Assembly (NCBI GenBank): GCA_946405575.1
Contig: CAMJHP010000018.1
Coordinates: 1 to 51,918 of the forward strand
Source: an uncultured Bacteroidales bacterium
GTDB lineage: Bacteria > Bacteroidota > Bacteroidia > Bacteroidales > F082
Length of the DNA stretch: 51,918 bases
Direction: 5' to 3'
The first letter of the stretch is position 1. Each line of letters opens with the position of its first letter. The translations under genes were made by a program, and so were the position numbers. The notes beneath the pieces are model-generated. The model was not told where the DNA came from and did no database searches. It saw only the letters and a program-made list of their open reading frames with translations. This document shows, piece after piece, positions 10,962 through 19,593 of the stretch.

Positions 10962-12282
10962 GAAAGCCTTTCAACGCATCTATACCAAGCTGACCGCCAT
11001 CACCAAGGCCACTGTGACCCTTGAGGCGCAAGGCGTGGCCAACGACGAACTCGCCCTCGTGGCAGGCCGTCTGGCGCAGGTGGTGAAGATTAAAGACAAT
11101 GCCGTCACCCTGCAGGTGTTTGGCGGCACGGAAGACATCCCGACCAATGCCGAAGTGACCTTCTTTGGCGAACCGCCTTCGCTGAATGTGAGCGATGAGC
11201 TTGCCGGCCGTTTCTTCAACGCCTACGGTGAGCCTATCGACGGCGGTCCAGCCGTGGAAGGCGAGAAACGCCAGATTGGAGGTCCTTCAGTAAACCCCTT
11301 CAAGCGTCGCCAACCTTCGCAACTCATCCCGACGGGTATCGCCGGCATCGACCTGAACAACACCTTGGTCTCGGGCCAGAAAATCCCGTTCTTCGCTGAT
11401 CCCGACCAACCCTATAACCAGGTGATGAGCATGGTGGCCCTCCGTGCCGATGTGGATAAGATTATCCTCGGTGGTATGGGCCTTTCGAACGACGACTACC
11501 TTTTCTTCAAAAACCAATTCGAAAGTGCGGGTGCCTTGCACAAGATCATCAGCTTCGTGAACACCACTGACCAACCGCCTGTTGAGCGTCTGCTGATTCC
11601 CGACATGGCCTTGACTGCAGCGGAATACTTCGCCGTCGATAAGAACGAGAAGGTGCTGGTGCTACTCACCGATATGACGCTATATGCCGATGCCTTGAGT
11701 ATCGTGAGTAACCGTATGGACCAGATTCCTTCAAAGGACTCTATGCCTGGATCACTCTATTCCGACTTGGCAAAAATCTACGAAAAGGCCGTACAGTTGC
11801 CTGATGGCGGTTCCATCACCATTATCGCCGTGACGACCTTGAACGACGGCGACATCACACACGCTATCCCCGATAACACGGGTTACATCACCGAAGGACA
11901 GTTGTTCCTCCGTGCAGACCCTGACTCGGGCAAGGTCATCGTCGACCCGTTCCGTTCGCTGTCGCGTTTGAAACAGCTGGTGCAGAACAAGAAGACTCGT
12001 GAGGACCACAGTGCAGTGATGAACACCTCGGTGCGTTTGTATGCCGACGCCGCCAACGCCAAGACCAAGTTGGAAAACGGCTTCGACCTAAGCGACTACG
12101 ACCTGCGCTGCCTCGACTATGCCAAGGAATACGCCACACGTCTGCTGGCCATTGACGTCAACATCTCCATCGAAGAGATGCTTGACACGGGTTGGGAGTT
12201 GTTTAGCAAGTATTTCACCAAGGCTGAAACGGGCTTGAAGGAGAAACTCATTGAGAAATACTGGAAAGACCCTGTCAAGTGA
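10954..12282 (+). CDS. atpB: V-type ATPase subunit B
   Basis: 442 residues, homologous to the regulatory, non-catalytic nucleotide-binding subunit B that alternates with A in the V1 hexamer. As expected, the Walker A position lacks GKT and reads SGQKIPFFADPDQPYNQ. The segment LLTDMTLYADALSIVSNRMDQIPSKDSMPGSLYSDL is a diagnostic B-type region (compare LTDMTNYAEALREIS in homologues). It overlaps the end of atpA by eight bases, which favours balanced A and B translation. About 48 AT-rich bases with TTGAATTT repeats separate it from atpD. Confidence 0.95.
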   Translation: MSEKAFQRIYTKLTAITKATVTLEAQGVANDELALVAGRLAQVVKIKDNAVTLQVFGGTEDIPTNAEVTFFGEPPSLNVSDELAGRFFNAYGEPIDGGPAVEGEKRQIGGPSVNPFKRRQPSQLIPTGIAGIDLNNTLVSGQKIPFFADPDQPYNQVMSMVALRADVDKIILGGMGLSNDDYLFFKNQFESAGALHKIISFVNTTDQPPVERLLIPDMALTAAEYFAVDKNEKVLVLLTDMTLYADALSIVSNRMDQIPSKDSMPGSLYSDLAKIYEKAVQLPDGGSITIIAVTTLNDGDITHAIPDNTGYITEGQLFLRADPDSGKVIVDPFRSLSRLKQLVQNKKTREDHSAVMNTSVRLYADAANAKTKLENGFDLSDYDLRCLDYAKEYATRLLAIDVNISIEEMLDTGWELFSKYFTKAETGLKEKLIEKYWKDPVK

Positions 12283-12283
12283 C

Positions 12284-12318
12284 AAATTTTGAATTTTGAA
12301 TCTTGAATTTTAAATCTT
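12284..12318 (+). repeat. AT-rich TTGAATTT tandem-like repeat between atpB and atpD
   Basis: The gap contains three imperfect copies of TTTTGAAT/CTTGAATTT in a row. A similar run (TTTAAATTTTGAATATTGAATT) precedes atpA at about 9180-9208. Such runs could act as unstructured upstream regions for ribosome loading in genes lacking a Shine-Dalgarno sequence; this is a guess. Confidence 0.45.
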
Positions 12319-12330
12319 TAAATCGATTTA

Positions 12331-12942
12331 ATGGCCATCAAATTTCAATATAACAAGACCTCGCTGAACGAGCTGAACAAGCAGCTCAAGACGCGAACCC
12401 GTGCCCTGCCCACGCTGAAGAGCAAGGAGAGTGCGCTGCGCCTTGAGGTGAAGAAAGCCAAACAGCGTTCGGAGGGACTTGTAGAACAGTTAGAGGCCGA
12501 ACTCAAGTCGTATGAGTACATGGCCCGGCTTTGGAATGAATTTGAGCCAGGACTGATTTCGGTGACCGATGTCAAGCTGAAGACCGTCAAGATTGCTGGC
12601 GTGCCCGTGCCGGCCTTGGAGGAGGTGCTGTTCGATGTGAAGGACATCAACCTCTTCACCAAGCCGATGTGGTATGCCGACGGCGTTCAAATCTTGAAAA
12701 ATCTGGCGCAGTTGGGCATCGAGTCGGAGGTCTATACCGAGGTGAGCCGCATCTTGGACTACCAACGGAAGAAGACCACACAGAAAGTCAACCTTTACGA
12801 GAAGGTGCAAATTCCTGGCTACAACGAAGCCATACGTAAGATCAAGCGATATATGGAAGACGAGGAGAACCTCTCCAAGGCTTCTCAGAAAATCGTGAAA
12901 AACAAACACCTAGCAGAAGAGGAGGCAGAGTATGGTAACTGA
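12331..12942 (+). CDS. atpD: V-type ATPase subunit D (central stalk)
   Basis: 203 residues. Subunit D is the rotor shaft, equivalent to F-type gamma: two long helices at the N- and C-terminus form a coiled coil. Here residues 4-75 (TSLNELNKQLKTRTRALPTL) and 140-195 (KKTTQKVNLYEKVQIPGYNE) are long and charged, with a shorter beta/loop region between (VKIAGVPVPALEEV). The motif KVNLYEKVQIPGYNEAIRKI is close to the conserved KVNALEKVVIPRL region of D subunits. It overlaps atpI by 11 bases. No subunit F gene, the usual partner of D in the central stalk, is seen. Confidence 0.9.
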   Translation: MAIKFQYNKTSLNELNKQLKTRTRALPTLKSKESALRLEVKKAKQRSEGLVEQLEAELKSYEYMARLWNEFEPGLISVTDVKLKTVKIAGVPVPALEEVLFDVKDINLFTKPMWYADGVQILKNLAQLGIESEVYTEVSRILDYQRKKTTQKVNLYEKVQIPGYNEAIRKIKRYMEDEENLSKASQKIVKNKHLAEEEAEYGN

Positions 12943-14704
12943 AATGACAAAATATGATTTCATCCTGCTGAGTGGCGATACCGATACTTTCTTGGAGAAG
13001 CTGCAATCGGTGGGCGTGGTGGATATTACTCGCTCGCTGAAGCCTATTGATGAGAAATCGGAGAAGCTGTCGGCTCGTGCGGAGATTTATCGAAAGTCGA
13101 TTTTGGCCTTAAAAGAGGTCGAGAAAGCCGACGACCCAGGCCAGAAACCTACCGACTTTGCCGTGGAAGTGATGGAGACTGTACGCGAAAAGGAAGCCAT
13201 CGAGGCCCAGCTGCCGCAACTCCGTAAGGATGCCGACGAATTGGTGCCTTGGGGTCAGTTTGACGCCAAGAGCTTCGACCGCCTCAAGGGAACCGGATTG
13301 AAGCTCCACTTCTACAAGGCGAAAGCCATCGACCCCACATGGAAAGAGCAGTACGCGCTGAGCGAGATTTCTAACCTCGGCGGCTACAGTTATTTTGTGG
13401 TCGTGTCCGACTCCGACGACTACGATTTCACCTTGAAGGAACTCCCCGCTCCCGACCGCGACTATGCCGCCATCGAGAAGCAGATTGCCGACTTGGAGAC
13501 GCAGGTGAAAGAGAAAGAACATCGCTTGGCCCAACTGAAATGGCACGAACCCGTATTGCAAGCTGAGTTGGACAAGACCTTGTCGAAACTCGATTTGCAT
13601 TTGGCCAACGTCGCGGGTGAGAAGGCTGCTGAGGACTACATCACTGTCTTCGAGGGCTTTGCCCCCATCGAAAACGAGCCTGCCTTGCACGATATGCTGG
13701 AAAAGGAAAACATACTTTATCTGGTGGATAAGGCAAAAGTCGATGATAATCCACCTATCAAGTTGAAAAACAATAAGTTTGTATCGATGTTTGAGTTGCT
13801 GACCGACATGTACGGTCGACCCAAATATGACGAATTCGACCCGACGGTGTTCATCTCCATCTTCTTCATGCTCTTCTTCGCCTTCTGTATGGGCGATATG
13901 GGCTATGGTTTGGTGCTCATCGGTGCCAGCCTTGCCTTGAAGAAGGTGTTGGGCAAGATTGCGCCTTTGGGCATCACTTTGGGCATCGCCACCACTGTGG
14001 TGGGATTCCTGTTCCATACCTTCTTTTCCGTCGATATGCTCACTTGGGACTGGTTACCCGAAGGGGTGAAGAAGATTATGCTACCTTCGCAGATTGCTGG
14101 CTATGACGGCACAATGGTGCTGGCTTTGCTCGTCGGTATCGTCCACATCTGTCTTGCCTTGATTGTCAAGACCTACCAGACCACCAAGGTGAAAGGCTTT
14201 GCCAACTCCTTGAGTACTTGGGGGTGGACCTTGCTCATCGTGGGCGGTGTCATCGTGGGCGGTCTCGCCCTTATGGGCGTGATGGATAAGGCATTGACGA
14301 AATGGATCGTTATTGTATTAGGTAGTCTCTCCGCTTTGGGTATTTTCTTCCTCAACGACCTGCACCGCAATCCCTTGCTCAATGTGGGATCGGGTTTGTG
14401 GGAGACCTACAACACTGCCACGGGCTTGCTCGGCGACGTGTTGAGTTACCTGCGTCTGTATGCCTTGGGCTTGGCTGGTGCCAAACTCGGTGAGGCCTTC
14501 AATGCCATTGGTGTGCAGGCCTTGGGTGACGGTGGTTTCGGCTGGATTGCCTTCATCCTCATCGTGGTGATTGGCCACACACTGAACGTCGCCATGTGCG
14601 TTTTGGGTGCCTTTGTGCATCCCTTGCGACTCAACTTCCTCGAGTTCTTCAAAAACTCCGGTTACGAAGGCTCTGGCAGGAGGTATAATCCTTTACAATC
14701 ATAA
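12932..14704 (+). CDS. atpI: V-type ATPase membrane subunit I (a-subunit type)
   Basis: 590 residues (586 if the in-frame ATG at 12944 is used, MTKYDFILL). The N-terminal half (1-300) is soluble and coiled-coil rich, joining the peripheral stalk; the C-terminal half has about seven to eight membrane segments, beginning VFISIFFMLFFAFCMGDMGYG, a hallmark of the family. The ion-channel helix carries SYLRLYALGLAGAKLGEAF, with the essential arginine (in YLRLYALG) that faces the K-ring carboxylate. The last residues are cytoplasmic. The gene ends 120 bases before atpK, in a gap filled by a long stem-loop. Confidence 0.93.
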   Translation: MVTEMTKYDFILLSGDTDTFLEKLQSVGVVDITRSLKPIDEKSEKLSARAEIYRKSILALKEVEKADDPGQKPTDFAVEVMETVREKEAIEAQLPQLRKDADELVPWGQFDAKSFDRLKGTGLKLHFYKAKAIDPTWKEQYALSEISNLGGYSYFVVVSDSDDYDFTLKELPAPDRDYAAIEKQIADLETQVKEKEHRLAQLKWHEPVLQAELDKTLSKLDLHLANVAGEKAAEDYITVFEGFAPIENEPALHDMLEKENILYLVDKAKVDDNPPIKLKNNKFVSMFELLTDMYGRPKYDEFDPTVFISIFFMLFFAFCMGDMGYGLVLIGASLALKKVLGKIAPLGITLGIATTVVGFLFHTFFSVDMLTWDWLPEGVKKIMLPSQIAGYDGTMVLALLVGIVHICLALIVKTYQTTKVKGFANSLSTWGWTLLIVGGVIVGGLALMGVMDKALTKWIVIVLGSLSALGIFFLNDLHRNPLLNVGSGLWETYNTATGLLGDVLSYLRLYALGLAGAKLGEAFNAIGVQALGDGGFGWIAFILIVVIGHTLNVAMCVLGAFVHPLRLNFLEFFKNSGYEGSGRRYNPLQS

Positions 14705-14717
14705 AGACGCGAGACTA

Positions 14718-14760
14718 CGAGACTTCGGGACTTCGGGACAAGCCAATTCCCGAAGTCTCG
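14718..14760 (+). other. Strong stem-loop between atpI and atpK
   Basis: Arms CGAGACTTCGGGA (14718-14730) and TCCCGAAGTCTCG (14748-14760) pair perfectly over 13 bases with a 17-base loop. The element GACTTCGGGA is repeated, so alternative pairings exist with GAAGTCCCGGAGTC downstream to 14773. There is no T-tract, which argues against a simple intrinsic terminator and for mRNA processing or stabilisation, or partial termination. Confidence 0.7.
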
Positions 14761-14812
14761 AAGTCCCGGAGTCAAAAAGTCGATAACAACAATTAAACAA
14801 TTCAACAAATAA

Positions 14813-15253
<441 letters not shown>

Positions 15254-15277
15254 ATTCCTAGAAGAAGAACCATTCAA

Positions 15278-15316
15278 AACAAAGGCGACTTCGTTTGGGG
15301 TCGCCTTTGTTGTTTC
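15278..15316 (+). terminator. Intrinsic terminator of the V-ATPase operon
   Basis: A perfect 12-base stem (AACAAAGGCGAC, 15278-15289, with GTCGCCTTTGTT, 15300-15311), ten-base loop and a following GTTT. It lies 25 bases after the atpK stop. Confidence 0.85.
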
Positions 15317-15390
15317 GATGACAAATGATTCTTACGCCGACTGATGAAACACCTGCCTCATACGGTCAATATGCTCTGATGGTTTCTTGG

Positions 15391-16494
15391 TCATTTGAGA
15401 GTGAAAAGATTCGCCCCAAAAGTCCACTCAATGTAATCAATGGAATTGAGATGAATCTTCATGAAAGTACCGATGAAGTAGTTACGGGCTTTGCCGAGGT
15501 AGTATTTGTAGCCAACTCTTTCGTAATACGGTGTGTAAAACTCTGGCAAAAGCTTTGAACCGTGGTAAAGGTAATAGGCGGCACCTGCATAAAAGGCAAA
15601 ACGCCCGAACTGTGCTTCGATATCAGCGGAGGCGGCAAGATGCGTTGAATTCCAAAAACGGTAAGGTGTTTCTTCTAGTTCATGGCAGTAACGGGTTTCG
15701 CCTGTCCAAAGGAAATCTAAAACAACATCCCACCGAAACCGTGGATGGAATTGTCTTGAGAAGCCGACTCGGAAGGTGTTTCCCAAGAAAAAAGGAGTCT
15801 CATTGGGCAATTGGTCATCCACTCGAGTATAGGTCTGAAGCCAACCGAGGCCTTCTGAAATCATCAAGTTGTTTTTCTTTTCAAAAGGCTGGTCTTCAGG
15901 CTGTAAATATTCAGTTCTTCCGTTAGGATGATAACGTAATGCCATCCGCAGGAAATGACTATTGATGCCGTTGTCAGGAAGGAATGTGGCACCATTGGAG
16001 GAATGGTAATAACCATAGCGGACGATGGCATCCAACTGGTTGCTCAGGCGAATAGTCGGCCCCAAGTCGAAGCTGACATGGAAATTTAAGGCGGAGCCTA
16101 ACATCTCGTTGCCGTGCCGTGTCCAAAAGTCGGCACCATAGATGATGTCATAGTCGAACGACCAACGCTTTCCTTTGTAGATGTGACCATCCACAAAGTA
16201 AGCCAAAGAAAAACAGTCTCCTATGGAACCATGATGGTTGCCATCGTGCGTGTAGTAAATAATGCTGTCTAAGGTGTTATGGGTGTAGCCAATCAATAGG
16301 CCTTGATGCCCTTGCCCAATGCGTAAATCCAATCCATAATGGTGATAATCAGCGATATATTTGTGTTTCGCACTAAATGGTGTATAATGACCAAGGTCAA
16401 CACCTGGTTCGTAATAGAGACTTTGCCAAAAGCTTTGCCCGAAAGCGGAAATTGATGCAATGACCAGAAAAACAAGTAGTAACGATTTCTTCAT
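15391..16494 (-). CDS. PagL-like outer-membrane protein (acyloxyacyl hydrolase / lipid A deacylase family)
   Basis: 367 residues with a signal peptide (cleavage after AFG near residue 19) and many alternating aromatic strands, ending in a hydrophobic LFTLK strand, as in outer-membrane barrels. The segment RYGYYHSSNGATF (His164, Ser166, Asn167) matches the HxSN active-site motif of PagL-type lipid A 3-O-deacylases. The third catalytic residue, Glu in the PagL motif PNDGIE, aligns with Asn178 in PDNGIN, so the triad is altered. The protein is more than twice the size of PagL (about 170 residues), so it probably has extra barrel strands or loops. It begins one base after the stop of the S4 protein, implying an operon. 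Enzyme activity is not proven by sequence. Confidence 0.65.
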   Translation of the reverse strand: MKKSLLLVFLVIASISAFGQSFWQSLYYEPGVDLGHYTPFSAKHKYIADYHHYGLDLRIGQGHQGLLIGYTHNTLDSIIYYTHDGNHHGSIGDCFSLAYFVDGHIYKGKRWSFDYDIIYGADFWTRHGNEMLGSALNFHVSFDLGPTIRLSNQLDAIVRYGYYHSSNGATFLPDNGINSHFLRMALRYHPNGRTEYLQPEDQPFEKKNNLMISEGLGWLQTYTRVDDQLPNETPFFLGNTFRVGFSRQFHPRFRWDVVLDFLWTGETRYCHELEETPYRFWNSTHLAASADIEAQFGRFAFYAGAAYYLYHGSKLLPEFYTPYYERVGYKYYLGKARNYFIGTFMKIHLNSIDYIEWTFGANLFTLK

Positions 16495-16495
16495 G

Positions 16496-16885
16496 TTATA
16501 GGTCGTCTTTCAACCGTTCAATCATTCTTCTCTCCTTCTTCGTCGGGCGGCCTGCGCCACGGTCGCGCCACTCGGCTTTGTAAGCGCGCATAAACTCGAT
16601 GCGCTCGTATTCTTCCTTGGGCGTGAGGTCGTTATAGACCTCGGGCACCTGTTTGGCAGAGACGCGGTTTTTGACTACGGTCTTCACTTCCACCACTTTA
16701 TGTAACTGTTCAATCTGCACTTGGATGACATCGCCTACCTTCACCTCGCGCGAGGGCTTGACGGAGCTGTCGTCCATCTTCACCTTGCCGCCTTTGATGG
16801 CATCTGCAGCCAGACTGCGCGTCTTGAAGAGACGCGCTGCCCATAGCCATTTGTCTATCCGGACGATGTTTTCTTCTTCAGCCAT
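16496..16885 (-). CDS. S4-domain RNA-binding protein (Hsp15/HslR family)
   Basis: 129 residues from the ATG at 16885 (MAEEEN); the frame is open further upstream, but that stretch (to 16972) does not resemble the family. The S4 domain occupies residues about 8-70: VRIDKWLWAARLFKTRSLA, AIKGGKV, KVGDVIQVQ. The C-terminus is basic (GAGRPTKKERRMIERL), as in Hsp15. In E. coli, Hsp15 binds free 50S subunits that carry nascent chains and helps recycle them. The Bacteroidota copies are annotated as RNA-binding S4 proteins; a ribosome-rescue role is carried over by homology. The next gene starts one base after its stop. Confidence 0.85.
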   Translation of the reverse strand: MAEEENIVRIDKWLWAARLFKTRSLAADAIKGGKVKMDDSSVKPSREVKVGDVIQVQIEQLHKVVEVKTVVKNRVSAKQVPEVYNDLTPKEEYERIEFMRAYKAEWRDRGAGRPTKKERRMIERLKDDL

Positions 16886-17027
16886 TTTTTTGTTTTTATT
16901 GGGATTGCTTCGCAAAAAATGCTTCGTATTCAACCCAGTTAAATCTTGAAAAAATCTATTTAAAAAATCCAATAAATCATATCTAATTGATTTTGAATAA
17001 TTTTATATATGATTTTTATTAGATTTC

Positions 17028-17042
17028 TTGGCCGAAGGCCAA
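17028..17042 (-). terminator. Short hairpin after der
   Basis: TTGGCC-GAA-GGCCAA is a perfect six-base stem lying ten bases after the der stop codon. It is followed on the minus strand by AT-rich sequence without a clean T-run, so termination is possible but not certain. Confidence 0.4.
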
Positions 17043-17052
17043 TCCCATAAAA

Positions 17053-18360
17053 TCACTTCTCTTTAAATATCAACTGAATCGGCACACCGTTGAAGTCCCA
17101 AGTCTCGCGAATCTTATTCTCCAGGAAGCGTTTGTAGTTCTCCTTCACGTCTTTCGGAAGGTTGCAGAAGAAGATGAACTGCGGTGCGATGCTCTTCAAC
17201 TGGGTGATGTATTTTATTTTCAGGAAACGTCCGCGCGAGGCCGTCGGCAAAGGTACGGAATTGATGATTTCCTGCATTTTGTCGTTCAGTTCGCGGACGG
17301 GGATGCGACGCTCACGGTTTTCATAGACCTTGTGCGCAGTCTCCAACACCTTATAGATACGTTGTTTGTTGATGGCCGAGGTGAAGATGATAGGATAGTC
17401 GGTAAAAGGCGACGTTCTAGAGCGAATCAACTCCTCGTAGGCCTTATGTGTGTTGGAGTCTTTCTCCACGAGGTCCCACTTGTTGACGACCATTACCAGA
17501 CCTTTCTTGTTTTTCTCGACAAGGCGAAGGATGTTCATATCTTGGGCCTCGAAGCCTTGGGTCGCATCGAGCATAAGAATAGCCACATCGCAGTCTTCGA
17601 TGGCACGAATGGAACGCAACACACTATAGAACTCGATGTCTTCTTCCACCTTGCTCTTCTTGCGCAGACCAGCGGTGTCGACAAGCATAAACTCCATGCC
17701 AAAAGCATTATATCGGGTGTAATTGGCATCACGTGTGGTGCCAGCAATGTCGGTGACAATGTGACGGTCTGTGCCGAGGAAAGCATTAATCAAGGACGAT
17801 TTACCCACATTAGGCCTTCCCACCACGGTAAAGCGCGGCAAATCGGTGTTGAAGTCGGTGGTATCGGAAGGCAACAGTTCACAAACCTTATCAAGAAGTT
17901 CACCCGTACCTGTGCCTGTCATAGCTGACATAGGGTAAGGTTCGCCCAAGCCCAAAGCGTAAAATTCGCCCGCCAACATTTCCTTGCTCGGCTCGTCTAT
18001 CTTGTTGACAGCCAATAAAACAGGCTTTTTCTGTTGCCGCAGGATGACCGCCACATCCTCGTCAAGGACATGCAGACCTTCGCGACCGTCGACGATGAAG
18101 ACGATGACATCAGCTTCTTCGATAGCCAAGTCCACCTGCTTTCGGATTTCTTCTTCAAAGATGTCGTCCGACCCCACCACATAGCCGCCGGTGTCGATGA
18201 CGGTGAATTCCTTGCCGTTCCAGTCGCTCTTGCCGTAGTGCCGGTCGCGTGTCACGCCGCTTGTCTCTTCCACGATGGCCATACGCTGCTTCAGCAGACG
18301 GTTAAAGAGTGTCGATTTTCCCACATTGGGTCTCCCCACAATTGCTACAATATTTGACAT
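17053..18360 (-). CDS. der: Ribosome-associated GTPase Der (EngA)
   Basis: 435 residues with two tandem G domains followed by a KH-like domain, the unique arrangement of Der. Seen: G1 motifs [12 protein letters not shown] (9-20) and [12 protein letters not shown] (about 181-192), G3 motifs DTGGY and DTAGL, G4 motifs NKID and NKWD. The C-terminal KH-like domain ends with the usual short basic tail. Der is essential for 50S subunit maturation. It has its own -7 box upstream and lies 119 bases after era, with a nested inverted repeat in the gap, so both GTPase genes are neighbours without being a tight operon. Confidence 0.96.
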   Translation of the reverse strand: MSNIVAIVGRPNVGKSTLFNRLLKQRMAIVEETSGVTRDRHYGKSDWNGKEFTVIDTGGYVVGSDDIFEEEIRKQVDLAIEEADVIVFIVDGREGLHVLDEDVAVILRQQKKPVLLAVNKIDEPSKEMLAGEFYALGLGEPYPMSAMTGTGTGELLDKVCELLPSDTTDFNTDLPRFTVVGRPNVGKSSLINAFLGTDRHIVTDIAGTTRDANYTRYNAFGMEFMLVDTAGLRKKSKVEEDIEFYSVLRSIRAIEDCDVAILMLDATQGFEAQDMNILRLVEKNKKGLVMVVNKWDLVEKDSNTHKAYEELIRSRTSPFTDYPIIFTSAINKQRIYKVLETAHKVYENRERRIPVRELNDKMQEIINSVPLPTASRGRFLKIKYITQLKSIAPQFIFFCNLPKDVKENYKRFLENKIRETWDFNGVPIQLIFKEK

Positions 18361-18385
18361 AATGCTTTGAATTTAAAATCGGCTG

Positions 18386-18393
18386 CAAAAATA
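18386..18393 (-). promoter_or_regulatory. Candidate -7 box for der
   Basis: TATTTTTG on the minus strand, 25 bases before the der start. No TTG lies at the usual distance; instead the upstream region is the inverted repeat 18399-18478. Confidence 0.4.
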
Positions 18394-18398
18394 ATAAA

Positions 18399-18478
18399 AG
18401 TTGTTCAGTTGACAGTTGTTCAGTTATCCAGTTGTGCTGTTTTAACTGAACAACTGCAAACTAACAACTGAACAACTG
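18399..18478 (-). repeat. Nested inverted repeat between era and der
   Basis: Two tandem copies of a CAGTTGTTCAGTT-like unit face two inverted copies. The inner arms 18413-18425 and 18444-18456 pair over 13 bases; the outer arms 18399-18411 and 18465-18477 pair over 13 bases. The whole element can fold into one long hairpin starting two bases after the era stop. It may end era transcription or be a small mobile-type repeat. Confidence 0.7.
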
Positions 18479-18479
18479 A

Positions 18480-19361
18480 TTACGCCTCGTATCCGAATCT
18501 TTTCAGCTCCGCCTCATTGTCTCTCCAGTCCTTATCGACCTTGACGAACAGTTCAAGGAAAATTTTCTTTCCCGTAAACTCCTCAATGTCAGCGCGGGCC
18601 TGCATACCGAGCTTTTTGATGGCACTGCCACCTTTGCCGATAATGATGGCCTTCTGAGAGTCGCGGGCCACATAGATGATGCTGCGGATATGGATGCGAT
18701 GCTCCGTCTCCTCGTATGATTCTACTTCAACTTGCACTGAATAAGGGATTTCCTGCTGGTAGTTCAGCAAAATCTTTTCTCGAATAATCTCAGTGATAAA
18801 GAAACGCATCGAGCGGTCGGTGAGCTCATCCTTGGGGAAATACGGAGGGCACTCGGGAAGTTTCTCCAAAATTTGCTTGAAGATAAATTCCACGTTGGCA
18901 CCATATTGTGCCGAAAGCGGAAATACGGTGGCTTTGGGTAAGGTTTCACGCCATTGCTCTACAGCATGTTCCACCTGCTCCTGTGTGGAAAGGTCAATCT
19001 TGTTGATGAGCACGAAGACAGGTATATCTGTCGTCTTCAGCCTTTCGACGGTTTTTTCCTCAATTTTTTTGTCGGTGATGTCGACGACAAAAAGAATGAG
19101 ATCAGCATCGATAAGAGCCACGTTGACGAACTGGTTCATCACTTCGTGCATCTTGTAGGCAGGGTCCTTTATGATGCCGGGCGTGTCGGAGAAGACGATT
19201 TGGAAATCGTCGCCGTTTACAATACCGAGAATGCGGTGTCTTGTGGTCTGCGCTTTCGAGGTGATGATGGAGATTTTCTCACCAACGAGCTGATTCATAA
19301 GGGTTGACTTGCCCACATTGGGGCGACCTATAATGTTGACATAGCCTGCTTTATGCGCCAT
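18480..19361 (-). CDS. era: GTPase Era
   Basis: 293 residues from the ATG at 19361 ([20 protein letters not shown]); the open frame extends 24 codons further upstream but Era proteins begin here. G1 [10 protein letters not shown]3 DTPGI, G4 NKID, then a C-terminal KH domain with KAIIIGKGGSAIKKLG. Era binds the 3' end of 16S rRNA and acts in 30S assembly. The start of the gene is divergent from the initiator tRNA gene, with the two -7 boxes separated by one base. Confidence 0.96.
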   Translation of the reverse strand: MAHKAGYVNIIGRPNVGKSTLMNQLVGEKISIITSKAQTTRHRILGIVNGDDFQIVFSDTPGIIKDPAYKMHEVMNQFVNVALIDADLILFVVDITDKKIEEKTVERLKTTDIPVFVLINKIDLSTQEQVEHAVEQWRETLPKATVFPLSAQYGANVEFIFKQILEKLPECPPYFPKDELTDRSMRFFITEIIREKILLNYQQEIPYSVQVEVESYEETEHRIHIRSIIYVARDSQKAIIIGKGGSAIKKLGMQARADIEEFTGKKIFLELFVKVDKDWRDNEAELKRFGYEA

Positions 19362-19388
19362 AATGAAATTTTTTCTTGGTTTTTTGCC

Positions 19389-19416
19389 TTGCAAAGAAAC
19401 AAAATTATTATTTTTG
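19389..19416 (+). promoter_or_regulatory. Predicted promoter of the initiator tRNA gene
   Basis: TTG (19389-19391), 17-base spacer and TATTTTTG (19409-19416) point towards the tRNA at 19467. The interval leaves a 5' leader of about 45 bases. Confidence 0.5.
19400..19407 (-). promoter_or_regulatory. Candidate -7 box for era
   Basis: TAATTTTG on the minus strand, 39 bases before the era start. It lies inside the spacer of the opposite tRNA promoter, so the two promoters cannot easily be occupied at once. Confidence 0.4.
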
Positions 19417-19466
19417 CAGCCGATTTCAGGCACGAAAAATTTTCGTAGACTGAAATTTTGACACGA

Positions 19467-19538
19467 TGCGGGGTAGAGCAGAGGCAGCTCGTCGGGCTCA
19501 TAACCCGGAGGTCGGAGGTTCGAATCCTCCCCCCGCTA
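19467..19538 (+). tRNA. Initiator tRNA-fMet (CAT)
   Basis: Cloverleaf: acceptor GCGGGG/CCCCGC with an unpaired first pair (T1 against T72), D-stem GAGC/GCTC, anticodon stem CGGG/CCCG around loop CTCATAA, T-arm GGAGG-TTCGAAT-CCTCC. The mismatched end of the acceptor stem and the three consecutive G:C pairs in the anticodon stem (GGGCTCATAACCC) mark an initiator rather than an elongator methionine tRNA. The 3' CCA is not encoded (ACA follows), so it is added by nucleotidyltransferase. Confidence 0.93.
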
Positions 19539-19542
19539 CAAA

Positions 19543-19578
19543 AAAACGGATGGCTTTTTGGCCGTCCGTTTTGTTTTT
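19543..19578 (+). terminator. Intrinsic terminator of the initiator tRNA gene
   Basis: AAAACGGATGGC (19543-19554) pairs with GCCGTCCGTTTT (19561-19572) with one G-T pair and a six-base loop, followed by GTTTTT. It begins five bases after the tRNA. Confidence 0.85.
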
Positions 19579-19593
19579 GCGTGTTATCTGCGA

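Noticed and set aside
13109..14017. Minus-strand open frame of 302 codons within atpI
   Set aside because: Antisense to the soluble half of subunit I; composition (Gln, His, Val) is that of a mirror frame.
19467..19538. Elongator methionine tRNA
   Set aside because: Unpaired first acceptor pair and three consecutive G:C pairs in the anticodon stem indicate the initiator.
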